A stretch of DNA of 57,923 bases. Origin: CAZPMT01 sp964587655. GTDB taxonomy: Bacteria; Hydrogenedentota; Hydrogenedentia; Hydrogenedentales; SLHB01. The stretch covers positions 1 through 57,923 of the forward strand of contig CAZPMT010000021.1 in assembly GCA_964587655.1 (NCBI GenBank), given 5' to 3'. The translations under genes were made by a program, and so were the position numbers. Below, piece after piece: positions 15,788-24,070 of this stretch. The notes below the pieces were generated by a model. The model worked only from the letters and a program-made list of their open reading frames with translations. It had not been told where the DNA came from and ran no database searches. Positions within the stretch are counted from its first letter, which is position 1. Each line of letters begins with the position of its first letter.

Positions 15788-17239
15788 TCACACAACATAC
15801 GTGGAGGCGGACGTTGTGCCTCCGCGGCCCGTCCAGTTTGTGTGGAAGAACTCGCCGCGGGGTTTGTCCACCCGCTCGTAGGTGTGCGCGCCGAAGTAGT
15901 CGCGCTGTGCCTGAAGCAGGTTGGCCGGCAGCCGCTCCGTTCGATACGCGTCGAAGTACTCGAGCGCGGACGCCATGGCGGGAACGGGGATCGCCAGTTT
16001 GACGGCCGTCGTCACCACGCGCCGCCACGAGGGCTCGGCCTTGCGAACGGCCTTCGCGAAGAACCGGTCGACAAACAGATTGACCAGTTTCGGCTTGAGA
16101 TCGAACGCTTTCTTAATGTCTCCGAGGAACGCGGAGCGGATGATGCACCCGCCGCGCCACATCAGCGCGATGCCGCCGTAGTTCAGGTTCCACCCGTACT
16201 CGGCTGCCGCGGCGCGCATCAACTGGTAGCCCTGGGCATAGCTCGCGATCTTCGATGCGTAAAGCGCCTGGCGGAGGTCGTTCACGAGCTTCTTCTTGTC
16301 TCCCTTGAAGAGCTTGATCTTCTGCTTCAGCACCTTCGACGCGACGACGCGTTCGTCTTTTATGGCCGACAGGCACCGCGCGAACACGGCCTCGCTGATC
16401 AACGTAAGTGGCTGGCCTTGATCGAGCGCCGCGATGACGGTCCATTTTCCCGTGCCCTTCTGGCCCGCCGTATCGAGGATGAGGTCGACCACATGGTTGC
16501 CCTCATCGTCCTTGTATCCCAGGATGTCGCGTGTGATCTCGATGAGGTAGGAATCGAGCTCGCCCTCGTTCCATTCAGCGAACACCTGGTGCATTTCCTC
16601 GTTTGTCATACCGAGGCCCTGCTTCATGAGCTGGTACGTCTCGCAGATCATCTGCATGTCGCCGTACTCGATGCCGTTGTGCACCATCTTCACGAAATGG
16701 CCCGCGCCGCCTTCGCCGACCCAGTCGCAACACGGCGTGCCGTCCTCCGTCTTCGCCGAAATCGCCTGGAGAATGGGCTTCACGTACTCCCACGCCGAAG
16801 GCGTTCCGCCCGGCATAATCGACGGTCCGAGCAAGGCGCCTTCCTCGCCACCGGATACACCCGTGCCGATGTAGCGGAAGCCTTTGCTTTCGAGCGATTT
16901 CGCCCGGCGAATCGTATCCGGGAAATGGCTGTTTCCGCCGTCGATCACGATATCGCCCGGCTCCAGATGCGGCAGGACTTGTTCAATGAAATCGTCCACG
17001 GCCTGTCCCGCCTTCACCATCAACATGATCTTCCGTGGGGTCTTCAAGTTCGCGCACATTTCCTCGATGCTGTGGCAGCCGAGGACGTTCTTCCCAGCGC
17101 CTCGACCGTTCACGAAATCATCAACCTTCGAAACGGTCCGATTGTAGACGGCGACGCCGAACCCCTTGCTTTCCATGTTCAGCACAAGGTTTTCGCCCAT
17201 CACCGCCAATCCAATCAGCCCAATATCCTTCTTGTCCAT
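15788..17239 (-). CDS. gnd: 6-phosphogluconate dehydrogenase, decarboxylating
   Basis: The 483-residue product is a full-length 6-phosphogluconate dehydrogenase: NADP-binding start IGLIGLAVMGENL, the catalytic block IMPGGTPSAW after GVSGGEEGA, and the lysine/asparagine region GAGHFVKMVHNGIEY. It oxidatively decarboxylates 6-phosphogluconate to ribulose 5-phosphate in the pentose phosphate pathway. I chose the ATG at 17239 because AAGGAGAT lies a few bases upstream and the Rossmann fold starts immediately; an in-frame reading from 17338 has no support. The 3' ends of phylogenetically distant Gnd types differ; this is the longer form. Confidence 0.95.
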   Translation of the reverse strand: MDKKDIGLIGLAVMGENLVLNMESKGFGVAVYNRTVSKVDDFVNGRGAGKNVLGCHSIEEMCANLKTPRKIMLMVKAGQAVDDFIEQVLPHLEPGDIVIDGGNSHFPDTIRRAKSLESKGFRYIGTGVSGGEEGALLGPSIMPGGTPSAWEYVKPILQAISAKTEDGTPCCDWVGEGGAGHFVKMVHNGIEYGDMQMICETYQLMKQGLGMTNEEMHQVFAEWNEGELDSYLIEITRDILGYKDDEGNHVVDLILDTAGQKGTGKWTVIAALDQGQPLTLISEAVFARCLSAIKDERVVASKVLKQKIKLFKGDKKKLVNDLRQALYASKIASYAQGYQLMRAAAAEYGWNLNYGGIALMWRGGCIIRSAFLGDIKKAFDLKPKLVNLFVDRFFAKAVRKAEPSWRRVVTTAVKLAIPVPAMASALEYFDAYRTERLPANLLQAQRDYFGAHTYERVDKPRGEFFHTNWTGRGGTTSASTYVV

Positions 17240-17363
17240 GCCAGATCTCCTTCTTTCCTTTACGCACTTGCGGCCCGCTACATGGGGGCCGAATGATAGC
17301 ATATGCGTACGCAGGATTTCTTGATCGATCACGCGCACGATTGGGGAAGGGCTTGGCCTGGCC

Positions 17364-17375
17364 TACAGACCGTAA
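17364..17375. repeat. Putative left attachment core
   Basis: TACAGACCGTAA is identical to 26709-26720. On the minus strand it would still encode the last codons and a stop (Tyr-Gly-Leu-stop) of the DUF1232 protein, as expected if it is the displaced original gene end. The match is only 12 bp, so the call rests mainly on its position between gnd and the element genes. Confidence 0.5.
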
Positions 17376-17451
17376 GGTAACGGCCCCTTGGTACACAAGA
17401 ACTTCCACAGAAAAGTCACCAAAAACGTCACAACAAAGGAGGGGTAGAACC

Positions 17452-17799
17452 ATGAAACGATTCAGGGTACGATTGACGTGCTGTCAGAAGGTGGCCGCAC
17501 GGTTTACGAGCGAGCAAATGCGGGCGCTGATTGACGGGAAACCGCCGATACCGTTGACTTGCCCGGAGTGCTGTGCCCAAGTCGGGGTGAATCCCGGTGT
17601 CACGTGGTATTCCGATGACTGGGCGAATCTCACGGACGGGCTTGGCGCTGATATCAGTCCCACGCACGAGCTTGGCCGGCAGCTCGTGCGTAACAAGACA
17701 CCTGAATACTGCGTTCAAAATGACGGCGATTGCCAGACGTGTTCGCTCGTGAATTACGGCCGCGACTGCCAGAACAACCCCGTTGCGCAGGATGCTTGA
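17452..17799 (+). CDS. Cysteine-rich small protein, possible zinc-binding
   Basis: I do not recognise this 115-residue product. It has nine cysteines: a CC pair (10-11), CPECC (37-41), Cys87, CQTC (94-97) and Cys106. This suggests one or two structural zinc sites. No signal peptide or membrane helix is visible. The ATG is preceded by AAAGGAGG, an excellent ribosome site. It lies just inside the candidate left attachment core and in the same orientation as the element genes, so it is probably element cargo, though a host gene cannot be excluded. Confidence 0.7.
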   Translation: MKRFRVRLTCCQKVAARFTSEQMRALIDGKPPIPLTCPECCAQVGVNPGVTWYSDDWANLTDGLGADISPTHELGRQLVRNKTPEYCVQNDGDCQTCSLVNYGRDCQNNPVAQDA

Positions 17800-17940
17800 C
17801 AGATCGCAGGACGGTTGCTATAAGCAGCCTCACAGTTGAAAACGGTTCACATCGAGGGCTAGGGAGTCTAGACCCGAAGAGCGGCCTTCCGTACCGCCTG
17901 CCCTCGGTTCCTTTACGGACGCATGAACGGAGATGCGCAC

Positions 17941-18504
17941 ATGCCGAAGAAACGCACGACCCCCAAGAGAGACTTGCGAGCAGACGCGGATCGCGTTCTT
18001 GATGATCCCGATTCCTGGAAGCTGGCAAAAGAGGCCAAGGTTGGTCTTTATACGCTATGCGTCTTGTCGGTGAAGACAGATCGCCCACGGGGGATTTTCA
18101 ACAACATGAGTGCGGCGAAGTATCAGGCCGCACAGTTATTCCTACAGATGATAGGCGAAGAACCCCTTCAAGCCTTATTCATCCACAAGGGAACTCGGCT
18201 ATACCCTGAGTGCTTCGCAGATCCACCCACACTTCGCCCGGTTGATTTCCTCAACTATCTCGAAGATAACAAAATCAACGTGCCTTCGCGGCTTCGTGAG
18301 GCCGTAGAAAAGGGAATGAAATCACGCGCGCCTCATAAACGCGAGTTAAAGGCCAACCCCGAAGAAGTTTCGAGGTATTACGAAGACCAGGCGAAAAAGG
18401 TGTTTTCAAAGGTGGCATTGGACAACACATTGAACCACTTCGGCGTGTCGCGCGCATGGTTCTACATACATGTGAAATCCAGCCCGAAAATCTTGTCTAA
18501 GTAG
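17941..18504 (+). CDS. Hypothetical protein with C-terminal HTH-like segment
   Basis: I do not recognise this 187-residue product. It is basic, with a Lys/Arg-rich N-terminus (MPKKRTTPKRDLRAD), and its C-terminal portion (LNHFGVSRAWFYIHVK) has the spacing of a helix-turn-helix, so DNA binding is possible. CGGAG sits eight bases before the ATG at 17941; an ATG at 17923 would add six residues. A set of TAGAC-type inverted repeats overlaps its stop codon and precedes the next gene, a possible target for autoregulation (inference). The upstream spacer (17800-17940) contains a 7-bp inverted pair (17853-17859 with 17900-17906) but no gene. Confidence 0.6.
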   Translation: MPKKRTTPKRDLRADADRVLDDPDSWKLAKEAKVGLYTLCVLSVKTDRPRGIFNNMSAAKYQAAQLFLQMIGEEPLQALFIHKGTRLYPECFADPPTLRPVDFLNYLEDNKINVPSRLREAVEKGMKSRAPHKRELKANPEEVSRYYEDQAKKVFSKVALDNTLNHFGVSRAWFYIHVKSSPKILSK

Positions 18505-18518
18505 ACCACATTAGACAA
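18493..18518. promoter_or_regulatory. Operator-like TAGAC inverted repeat cluster
   Basis: TTGTCTAA and TTAGACAA form a perfect 8-bp inverted repeat with 10-bp spacing, and a third copy (TAGAC, overlapping the upstream gene stop) lies between them. The spacing places half-sites on one helix face, as for a dimeric repressor. No U-run follows, so it does not look like a terminator. Confidence 0.4.
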
Positions 18519-18530
18519 CGGGGGCTGTAA

Positions 18531-18559
18531 AATCTGATCAAGAATTAGGAGATCAGATT
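18531..18559 (+). promoter_or_regulatory. Hairpin enclosing a ribosome-binding site
   Basis: AATCTGATC (18531-18539) and GATCAGATT (18551-18559) pair perfectly, with the TTAGGA of the ribosome site in the loop and its end merging with the right arm. The ATG of the next gene begins at 18560, immediately after the stem. The hairpin could throttle translation or bind a regulator. Confidence 0.45.
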
Positions 18560-18838
18560 ATGACGAACCCGTTAGTCGAAGCACAACTCGCCGAAGCGCG
18601 AACCCTCCTCAACTCCCTCGAAACCGATACGGCCTGGATCAAAAATGAGATCCAGCTTCGTATCGGAAAACTCATCGTTCTACCCTCCTGGAATCGACAC
18701 GTCGCAGAAAAATGCCGGGAGATCGCGGAATTCAAGACCGGCTTGGAAATTCTTCCAGAAAGAATCAAGCGGCTCAAAGAATACATCAACATCCTCGAAC
18801 AACGAGGAAAGGAGATCAAATCCGATGACGGACAATGA
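18560..18838 (+). CDS. Hypothetical coiled-coil-like small protein
   Basis: I do not recognise this 92-residue product. It is almost entirely charged and helical (EAQLAEARTLLNSLE, ERIKRLKEYINILEQ), which suggests a coiled-coil or helical bundle, with no cysteines beyond one and no membrane helix. Its ATG directly follows a 9-bp stem that encloses the AGGAG ribosome site, so translation may be regulated. It overlaps the next gene by 14 bp, indicating coupled translation of the two unknown proteins. Confidence 0.65.
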   Translation: MTNPLVEAQLAEARTLLNSLETDTAWIKNEIQLRIGKLIVLPSWNRHVAEKCREIAEFKTGLEILPERIKRLKEYINILEQRGKEIKSDDGQ

Positions 18839-19238
18839 AGAGCAAGGCCGCGAACCCACCAACAACGTCGAGATTCTCGCACGCGCCGCATGGCGTCGAA
18901 GCATCGGCGACAACACTTTCGATCCGGAATTCTGGGAGCACTTTGATCGGCTGTCGAGCGCCGGAAAAGCGGACGCGGCGGCGATCGCTAAGGCGGCTGT
19001 CGAGCGCAAGCCGTCAATCCTGGCGACTCGCACCATGAACGGCGACATCGAAGCGGCCCGGCGCGATTTTCTCGCGGGCGGCGGCACTGAGAGCGAATGG
19101 TCCGGCATGAAAGCGGAAGTCCGTCACGAACTCTTGAAGAAACGCGCACTCGGCGAGGGCCGGACGCTGAAGCACGCCGAAGTTTTGCGCCGCGCGGCGG
19201 CAACGGGCTACACAGTTTGGGATCCTCGAAACGCCTGA
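18825..19238 (+). CDS. Hypothetical protein of the element
   Basis: I do not recognise this 137-residue, acidic-then-basic helical product. It has no cysteines, signal peptide or obvious motif. The ATG at 18825 has AAAGGAGA upstream inside the preceding gene, which it overlaps by 14 bp. The 178-bp spacer after it (19239-19416) shows no convincing gene and presumably holds the leader of the primase gene. Confidence 0.65.
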   Translation: MTDNEEQGREPTNNVEILARAAWRRSIGDNTFDPEFWEHFDRLSSAGKADAAAIAKAAVERKPSILATRTMNGDIEAARRDFLAGGGTESEWSGMKAEVRHELLKKRALGEGRTLKHAEVLRRAAATGYTVWDPRNA

Positions 19239-19416
19239 TTTTCCCCCTCCGCGCGGGGATTGTGATCGGCGTGCGCGGCCATATGGGAGTATGGTTTTTG
19301 TCAAAGAAAGCGCCGACCACATTTGAACCTATCAGCCTCCGCCAAGGCAATCATGCTGGCTGGCGGTGCATAGTCGAGCCTGTAATGCCAGCACTCTTCA
19401 CAACGGATTTTGAATC

Positions 19417-21621
19417 ATGGCTGTAGCGATTAAGAACATCGGGATCACCGCTGAAAACATCGACGCCGCCCTGCGGTATGCGGAGACTTTCGGCTGGTCT
19501 CTCTTCCCATGTGACCGTGAGAAAAAACCTCTGACCGATCACGGTTTCAAAGACGCGACCTCAGACCCCTCCGTGATACGCGAATTGTGGAAGAAAGATC
19601 CAGGGGGAAACGTGGCCACAGCTTGTGGGCAATCGGGGATTGTTGTCGTTGACTTGGACTGCAAGCACGGTGTCGACGGAATCGAAGCATGGGCCGCGCT
19701 GAGTGAAGACCACGACGAGATCATGACAGCGGAGTCCCGGACACCTTCGGGGGGTCGACATTTATTTTTCCTCGCGCCGGACATCGCGGAAATCCGAAAC
19801 TCTGCCGGGAAGATTGCGCCGGGTGTTGACGTGCGAGCGGATGGTGGATACATCGTTTTACCACCTTCACAAACAGACGCCGGGGGCTATGAATGGATTC
19901 ATCCGCCCGAAGACGGGATCGCGCCATTACCTGCATGGCTCTGTGAGCTACTTGCAAAGCCAGATCCGAAACCTTTACCGCCGAGCACTTCAAAACAGGA
20001 TCGGGATCTATCGCACTACATCGAAACTGCAATTACAAACGAAGTCGAGACCGTGCGCGCCGCCGGAAACGGAACGAGAAATCAGGCGTTGAACACGAGC
20101 GCATTCTCGTTGGCCGGGCTGATTCATTGTGGGCTGACTGAGGATCGGATCGTGTCGGAACTACTCCGGGCCGCTATTGACGCCGGATTGCCGGAACGAG
20201 AGGCACGCCAGACGATTCAGAGCGGCATTCGGGCCGGGCGGGAACATCCGCGAGATATACCCGAAGGACGCCCCGGTAATGGAAAGCAGACGAAGCCCAC
20301 CACTGCAAATTACCGCCTCGAATTCATCACGGGCGCAGACGGGAAAAATGAGCCTGTCCGCTTTGCTGTTCCCTTACTGGAGATCACGCGGGGACTGAAT
20401 ACGGTGACGGGCGGATGGCCGAAACGGATAGGGGATCTTCTCTTCGTGGAAGTGGGCGGGGTAATCCGCTATCTCGGAAGCCCGGAAAGTCTCTTCGCGT
20501 GGATCGGGGAAAGGCGTACCCTCCAATGGCGGAGCGGCGTTGACTCAGCGGGAATCACGTTGACGCCCAAAGGGGAATTCCACGAGTCACTACGCGCCAC
20601 TGTCGAATGCTTTGAATCTGTCGAGGAATGCCCACACGAACCACAGATCGCAGGGAGTTACTACGCATGGCGCGGCCCGGAAGGATACACAGCGGACGGG
20701 CGGGCGCTGACCGGGCTTCTTGAGTATTTCGACAACGCGGAAACCGAAGCGGATCGCGTGCTAATTCGCGCAATGTTCTTGACGCCCGCATGGGGCGGTT
20801 TGGCCGGATTGCGGCCCGCGTTTCTTATCATGGCGCCAGATCGGAATTGTGGCAAGACCACTCTCGCCGACACGGTAGGCAGCTTGTACGGCGGCGCTGT
20901 GAGCCTTGAACCGGATGAAAGCCATGATACCCGGCTCGTGTCGCGGCTGCTATCAGATTCCGCGCTGACAAAGCGCGTGGTACTGCTCGACAACGTGAAG
21001 ACGGCGCAATCATCGGCGCAACTGGAAGGCTTAATCACGTCGAGCACCATATCCGGGCATAGGCTATATGCGGGCGAAGCATCGCGGCCCAATTATCTGA
21101 CCGTGCTCGTTACAGGGAACGCCGTCCGACTATCCCGCGACCTGGCGGATCGCGCATTCATCATCCGCCTACGCAAACCCAAGGGCCGCCCAGGATGGAA
21201 CGAGGAGCTAAGGCAATACCTCGACCAACACCGCGAGCATGTGCTGGCTGACATTGTGGGCGCACTGCGAAAGCCTGTAGCACCGACTGAGGCCCGCGAC
21301 CGCTGGCAATCATGGGTGTCTCACGTACTGGCGCGATGCACGGATGACGCAGGGGCCGTGGTGGAGCAGAACCAAACGCGGCGTAACGATGCTGATGACG
21401 ACTTAGAGGAAGCATCCATGATCGCCGATGCACTGAGAGGCAGAGGCCGTCTCTTCCTGACAAATGCCGAAGCCTGCGAAGCCGTCAATCACGCCCTACA
21501 CGTTACCTGGACAACATCACGAGTGACCCGCCGTATCCGAGGCCACATAGAAGCTGGCCGGTTGCAAGGGATAGAACACAACCGGACGGGCGCTGTCAGA
21601 GGATGGAACGTGAACGAATGA
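19417..21621 (+). CDS. Primase-polymerase / P-loop ATPase replication protein
   Basis: The 734-residue product starts with a bifunctional primase-polymerase (Prim-Pol, AEP) domain: VVVDLD (76-81) with the metal aspartates, SGGRHLFF (111-118) and GVDVRADGGYIVLPPS (136-151). The C-terminal half carries an ATPase with Walker A around NCGKTT (Gly479, Lys480, Thr481), Walker B VVLLDNV and a later arginine-bearing RAFIIRLRKP, as in helicase-type partners of plasmid and satellite primases. It would prime and unwind element DNA. There is a middle region (residues ~230-450) of no clear assignment. The combination is common in phages, P4-like satellites and integrative plasmids. Confidence 0.88.
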   Translation: MAVAIKNIGITAENIDAALRYAETFGWSLFPCDREKKPLTDHGFKDATSDPSVIRELWKKDPGGNVATACGQSGIVVVDLDCKHGVDGIEAWAALSEDHDEIMTAESRTPSGGRHLFFLAPDIAEIRNSAGKIAPGVDVRADGGYIVLPPSQTDAGGYEWIHPPEDGIAPLPAWLCELLAKPDPKPLPPSTSKQDRDLSHYIETAITNEVETVRAAGNGTRNQALNTSAFSLAGLIHCGLTEDRIVSELLRAAIDAGLPEREARQTIQSGIRAGREHPRDIPEGRPGNGKQTKPTTANYRLEFITGADGKNEPVRFAVPLLEITRGLNTVTGGWPKRIGDLLFVEVGGVIRYLGSPESLFAWIGERRTLQWRSGVDSAGITLTPKGEFHESLRATVECFESVEECPHEPQIAGSYYAWRGPEGYTADGRALTGLLEYFDNAETEADRVLIRAMFLTPAWGGLAGLRPAFLIMAPDRNCGKTTLADTVGSLYGGAVSLEPDESHDTRLVSRLLSDSALTKRVVLLDNVKTAQSSAQLEGLITSSTISGHRLYAGEASRPNYLTVLVTGNAVRLSRDLADRAFIIRLRKPKGRPGWNEELRQYLDQHREHVLADIVGALRKPVAPTEARDRWQSWVSHVLARCTDDAGAVVEQNQTRRNDADDDLEEASMIADALRGRGRLFLTNAEACEAVNHALHVTWTTSRVTRRIRGHIEAGRLQGIEHNRTGAVRGWNVNE

Positions 21622-21626
21622 CGCTT

Positions 21627-21725
21627 ATGACAGAAATGACAGAAATTTGGATCCTTACCCTACGCGCGAGAAGTAGAGTGTGTGTAGATATAGGTAAGGA
21701 TCTAAAAAAGTGTCATTTGTGTCAT
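21627..21725. repeat. Extended inverted repeat with iterated half-sites, candidate replication origin
   Basis: The left side holds two tandem copies of ATGACAGAA (21627-21644) and then GATCCTTACC (21650-21659). The right side holds GGTAAGGATC (21693-21702) and then two TGTCAT units (21711-21725). The inner 10-bp arms are exact, the outer arms nearly so. The structure lies between the primase-polymerase and nuclease genes of the element, a usual place for an origin; a transcription terminator is the alternative. Confidence 0.55.
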
Positions 21726-21751
21726 TCCCGTCATCAAAAGGCGATGACGCC

Positions 21752-22375
21752 ATGAACAGAGTGCCCCCCGTGTGCGCGAAAATGTCAAAACACTCGGTTT
21801 GGAGGCCCCGGCCACACTCGGACCCCGAATGTGTCATCCGAGTGGTCGTGGATACGCGGGAACAAGCGCCCCTGGACATAACGGACTATCCCACGGAACG
21901 CGCCACATTGCCCGTGGGTGATTACGGTATCGCGGGCTTTTCCGACTGGGATAACCCGGCGTTCATTGTCGAGCGCAAGAGCCTTGATGACCTTGTGGGG
22001 AGCCTCACGACGGGCCGCGACAGGTTCATCCGCGAATGCGAGAAAATGCGAGCGTTCCGATTCCACGCCCTTGTCATCGAAGCGCGCGAAGAGGATGTAA
22101 CGTGTCATCGGTATCAGAGCGCCGCTACGCCTCAGAGCGTCTTGCAGACCTTGTGCGCGTTACAGGTACGCGCTGGACTTCATATCCTATGGTGTGCGGA
22201 CCCAGACGGCGCGGCGCGGGCCGTGGAAAGACTCGTGCGCCAGTTTGTGCGGGGTATTGAGAAAGACTACCGGCGACTCTGGCAGTCGGATACGGCGACA
22301 TGTACGCCTTGCGTATGTACGGGCGGCGATACGAAAGCGGCGAATTGTGACGGAACTTGTGACGCGCCGTTGTAA
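21752..22375 (+). CDS. ERCC4-domain nuclease
   Basis: The 207-residue product has an ERCC4/XPF-type nuclease core: VDTREQ (33-38), GDY (56-58) and VERKS (73-77), followed by RDRFIRECEKM and a C-terminal tail with several cysteines. Such nucleases cut branched or flapped DNA, so a role in replication-intermediate processing is likely for the element. The start is uncertain: ATG at 21752 is chosen because upstream codons fall in the inverted repeat; ATG at 21782 is possible. The C-terminal Cys-rich segment (CTPCVCTGG...CDGTCD) is unusual and may bind metal. Confidence 0.82.
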   Translation: MNRVPPVCAKMSKHSVWRPRPHSDPECVIRVVVDTREQAPLDITDYPTERATLPVGDYGIAGFSDWDNPAFIVERKSLDDLVGSLTTGRDRFIRECEKMRAFRFHALVIEAREEDVTCHRYQSAATPQSVLQTLCALQVRAGLHILWCADPDGAARAVERLVRQFVRGIEKDYRRLWQSDTATCTPCVCTGGDTKAANCDGTCDAPL

Positions 22376-22383
22376 GTCATTGA

Positions 22384-22413
22384 TACATAACGTGTTGATA
22401 GGTTACATAACGT
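22384..22413. promoter_or_regulatory. Two TACATAACGT direct repeats, 20 bp apart
   Basis: Identical 10-mers begin at 22384 and 22404, two helical turns apart, ending one base before the terminase ATG at 22415. Spacing and position fit an operator controlling terminase expression. The ribosome site of the terminase gene is not obvious here. Confidence 0.45.
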
Positions 22414-22414
22414 A

Positions 22415-24061
22415 ATGCCCAAGGGAATCTCGACAAAGCTATCGCGGGCGGCGAAGGTTAAGGCCCAACACCCGGAGTGGACGGCGGCGCAAGTCGCGGA
22501 CTTCGTGCGCCTCAGTTATCGTTCACGAGACCCGGAGAAGTTGGCGCGGCAAAAGAGCAACCTTCAGCCCCATGCGCGGAAGCATCGGCACACCTCGCAA
22601 AGCATCGCGGCGGGAAGGGCATCGGCTTCGGACTTGGCTAACATGAACGTCATCGACTTCGCGTCCGGCGTCTTGGGCTTGAAGCTGTACCCGGCGCAAG
22701 CGGTGATCTTGAAGGCCCTCTACGGGCTTCGTCTTGACGCGGCGGAATTGAAGTGCTACGGAGACATGACCGGAGGGCGGATCGTTGACTGTGGGCCGTC
22801 CTGTGAAGCCGATGAAGCCGTTCTGTGCCTTGGCGCGCGTGCGGGAAAGTCCCTACTCGCGAGTGTCGTCGCCCTCTTTGAAACAGTTTGCCGGGCGCAT
22901 AGGTGGCGTCAATCCCTCCGCAAAAGTGAACTGGGATACTGCGTCGTTACCGCGACAAGGCTTGCTCAAGGAGTTGATATCATCACGGGCAATTGCGCGC
23001 GCATGGCGCAAGACAGCGAAGTGTTAAGGCCGTTGATCGCGGGCGAAGTCAGGCAAGATCAAATCACGTTCAAGAATGGACTCGCAATTCGCGCCTTGCC
23101 ATGTACGAACGTTGCCGGACGCGGCATTCCGATCTACTGCTTGATCTTCGATGAAATTGCCCACTACTTCGTGGAAGGCCCGCGGGCTGATAGCGCGATC
23201 TACAATGCCCTTGCGCCGCGACTGAGTCAATTCAGTGGGGCGAAAACGATTCTCGCGAGCACGCCCGCTGCAAAACAGGGAACGTTTCACAAGTGGTTCT
23301 CTGAGGGATTCTCCGTTCCCGATAGACTGACCGTGCAAGCCGGAACGTCTACGATGAATCCGAGCATCGATGCACGCTTCCTTGAGAAAATGCGCTTGCG
23401 GGACAGCGACAATTATGAGCGGGAATTCCTGGCGCAATTCGCGGAGCAAGTCGCGTGCTACTTCGCGGCGGATAGGCTTGACGGGGCTTTCGTGTTGGCC
23501 GGTGACATCGAACCGAAGCCGGAGACGCCGTATTTCATGGGACTCGATCAAAGCGGGCTATCGGGAAGGGACAAATTCGCTTGTGCAATTACGCATGAAG
23601 ACGGCGGCGTGATTCTCTCGGACGTTGTGCGGTCTTGGGATTCCACGGACGCCGACTACATCATGGGCGAAGTGGCGGCGCTTGCGAAGCGATACGGGAT
23701 TACTTCCTGTCTCACGGATCAATACGGCGCGGGATGGGTGCGTGCGGCTCTGGAAAAGATCGGCTTGACTGTGGGAACAAGGCCCTCCCTTCCTATGGTT
23801 TACTCGAACCTCAAATCACTACTGACAGCAGGGCGCTTGCGCTTGACGGACAATCAGGAATTGCGGAATGGGTTGCTGAACACGCAAGCCTACTACGGGC
23901 GCAACAACGCCTTGAGTATTCAGCATGAACGTTCCGGCGAAGGGCATTCCGATCTTGCCGATGCTATCGCAACCTCGACATGGTCTGCCAGCGGGCGGAC
24001 GCCGGAACTACAACGGGCATTCAGTGACGCGGATCTCGAACGCTGTTTGAAGGTCGCATAA
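22415..24061 (+). CDS. Phage terminase large subunit (ATPase plus nuclease)
   Basis: The 548-residue product has a basic N-terminal region, a packaging ATPase with Walker A LGARAGKS (near residue 140) and Walker B LIFDEIAHY (near residue 245), and an RNase H-like nuclease domain with MGLDQSG (near 372), SCLTDQYGAG and a final GHSDLADAIA that supplies late acidic residues. It would cut concatemeric DNA and pump it into a capsid. The element encodes no capsid or portal, so it must act on a helper phage particle, or the gene has another use. No small terminase subunit is recognised. Confidence 0.88.
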   Translation: MPKGISTKLSRAAKVKAQHPEWTAAQVADFVRLSYRSRDPEKLARQKSNLQPHARKHRHTSQSIAAGRASASDLANMNVIDFASGVLGLKLYPAQAVILKALYGLRLDAAELKCYGDMTGGRIVDCGPSCEADEAVLCLGARAGKSLLASVVALFETVCRAHRWRQSLRKSELGYCVVTATRLAQGVDIITGNCARMAQDSEVLRPLIAGEVRQDQITFKNGLAIRALPCTNVAGRGIPIYCLIFDEIAHYFVEGPRADSAIYNALAPRLSQFSGAKTILASTPAAKQGTFHKWFSEGFSVPDRLTVQAGTSTMNPSIDARFLEKMRLRDSDNYEREFLAQFAEQVACYFAADRLDGAFVLAGDIEPKPETPYFMGLDQSGLSGRDKFACAITHEDGGVILSDVVRSWDSTDADYIMGEVAALAKRYGITSCLTDQYGAGWVRAALEKIGLTVGTRPSLPMVYSNLKSLLTAGRLRLTDNQELRNGLLNTQAYYGRNNALSIQHERSGEGHSDLADAIATSTWSASGRTPELQRAFSDADLERCLKVA

Positions 24062-24070
24062 GGAGTCAAC

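Noticed and set aside
15788..17338. Extended Gnd start
   Set aside because: The extra 33 residues have no family counterpart and the ATG at 17239 has a strong ribosome site.
17853..17906. Structured RNA or tRNA-like element in the 17800-17940 spacer
   Set aside because: Only a 7-bp inverted pair is seen; there is no tRNA T-arm consensus or anticodon arm.
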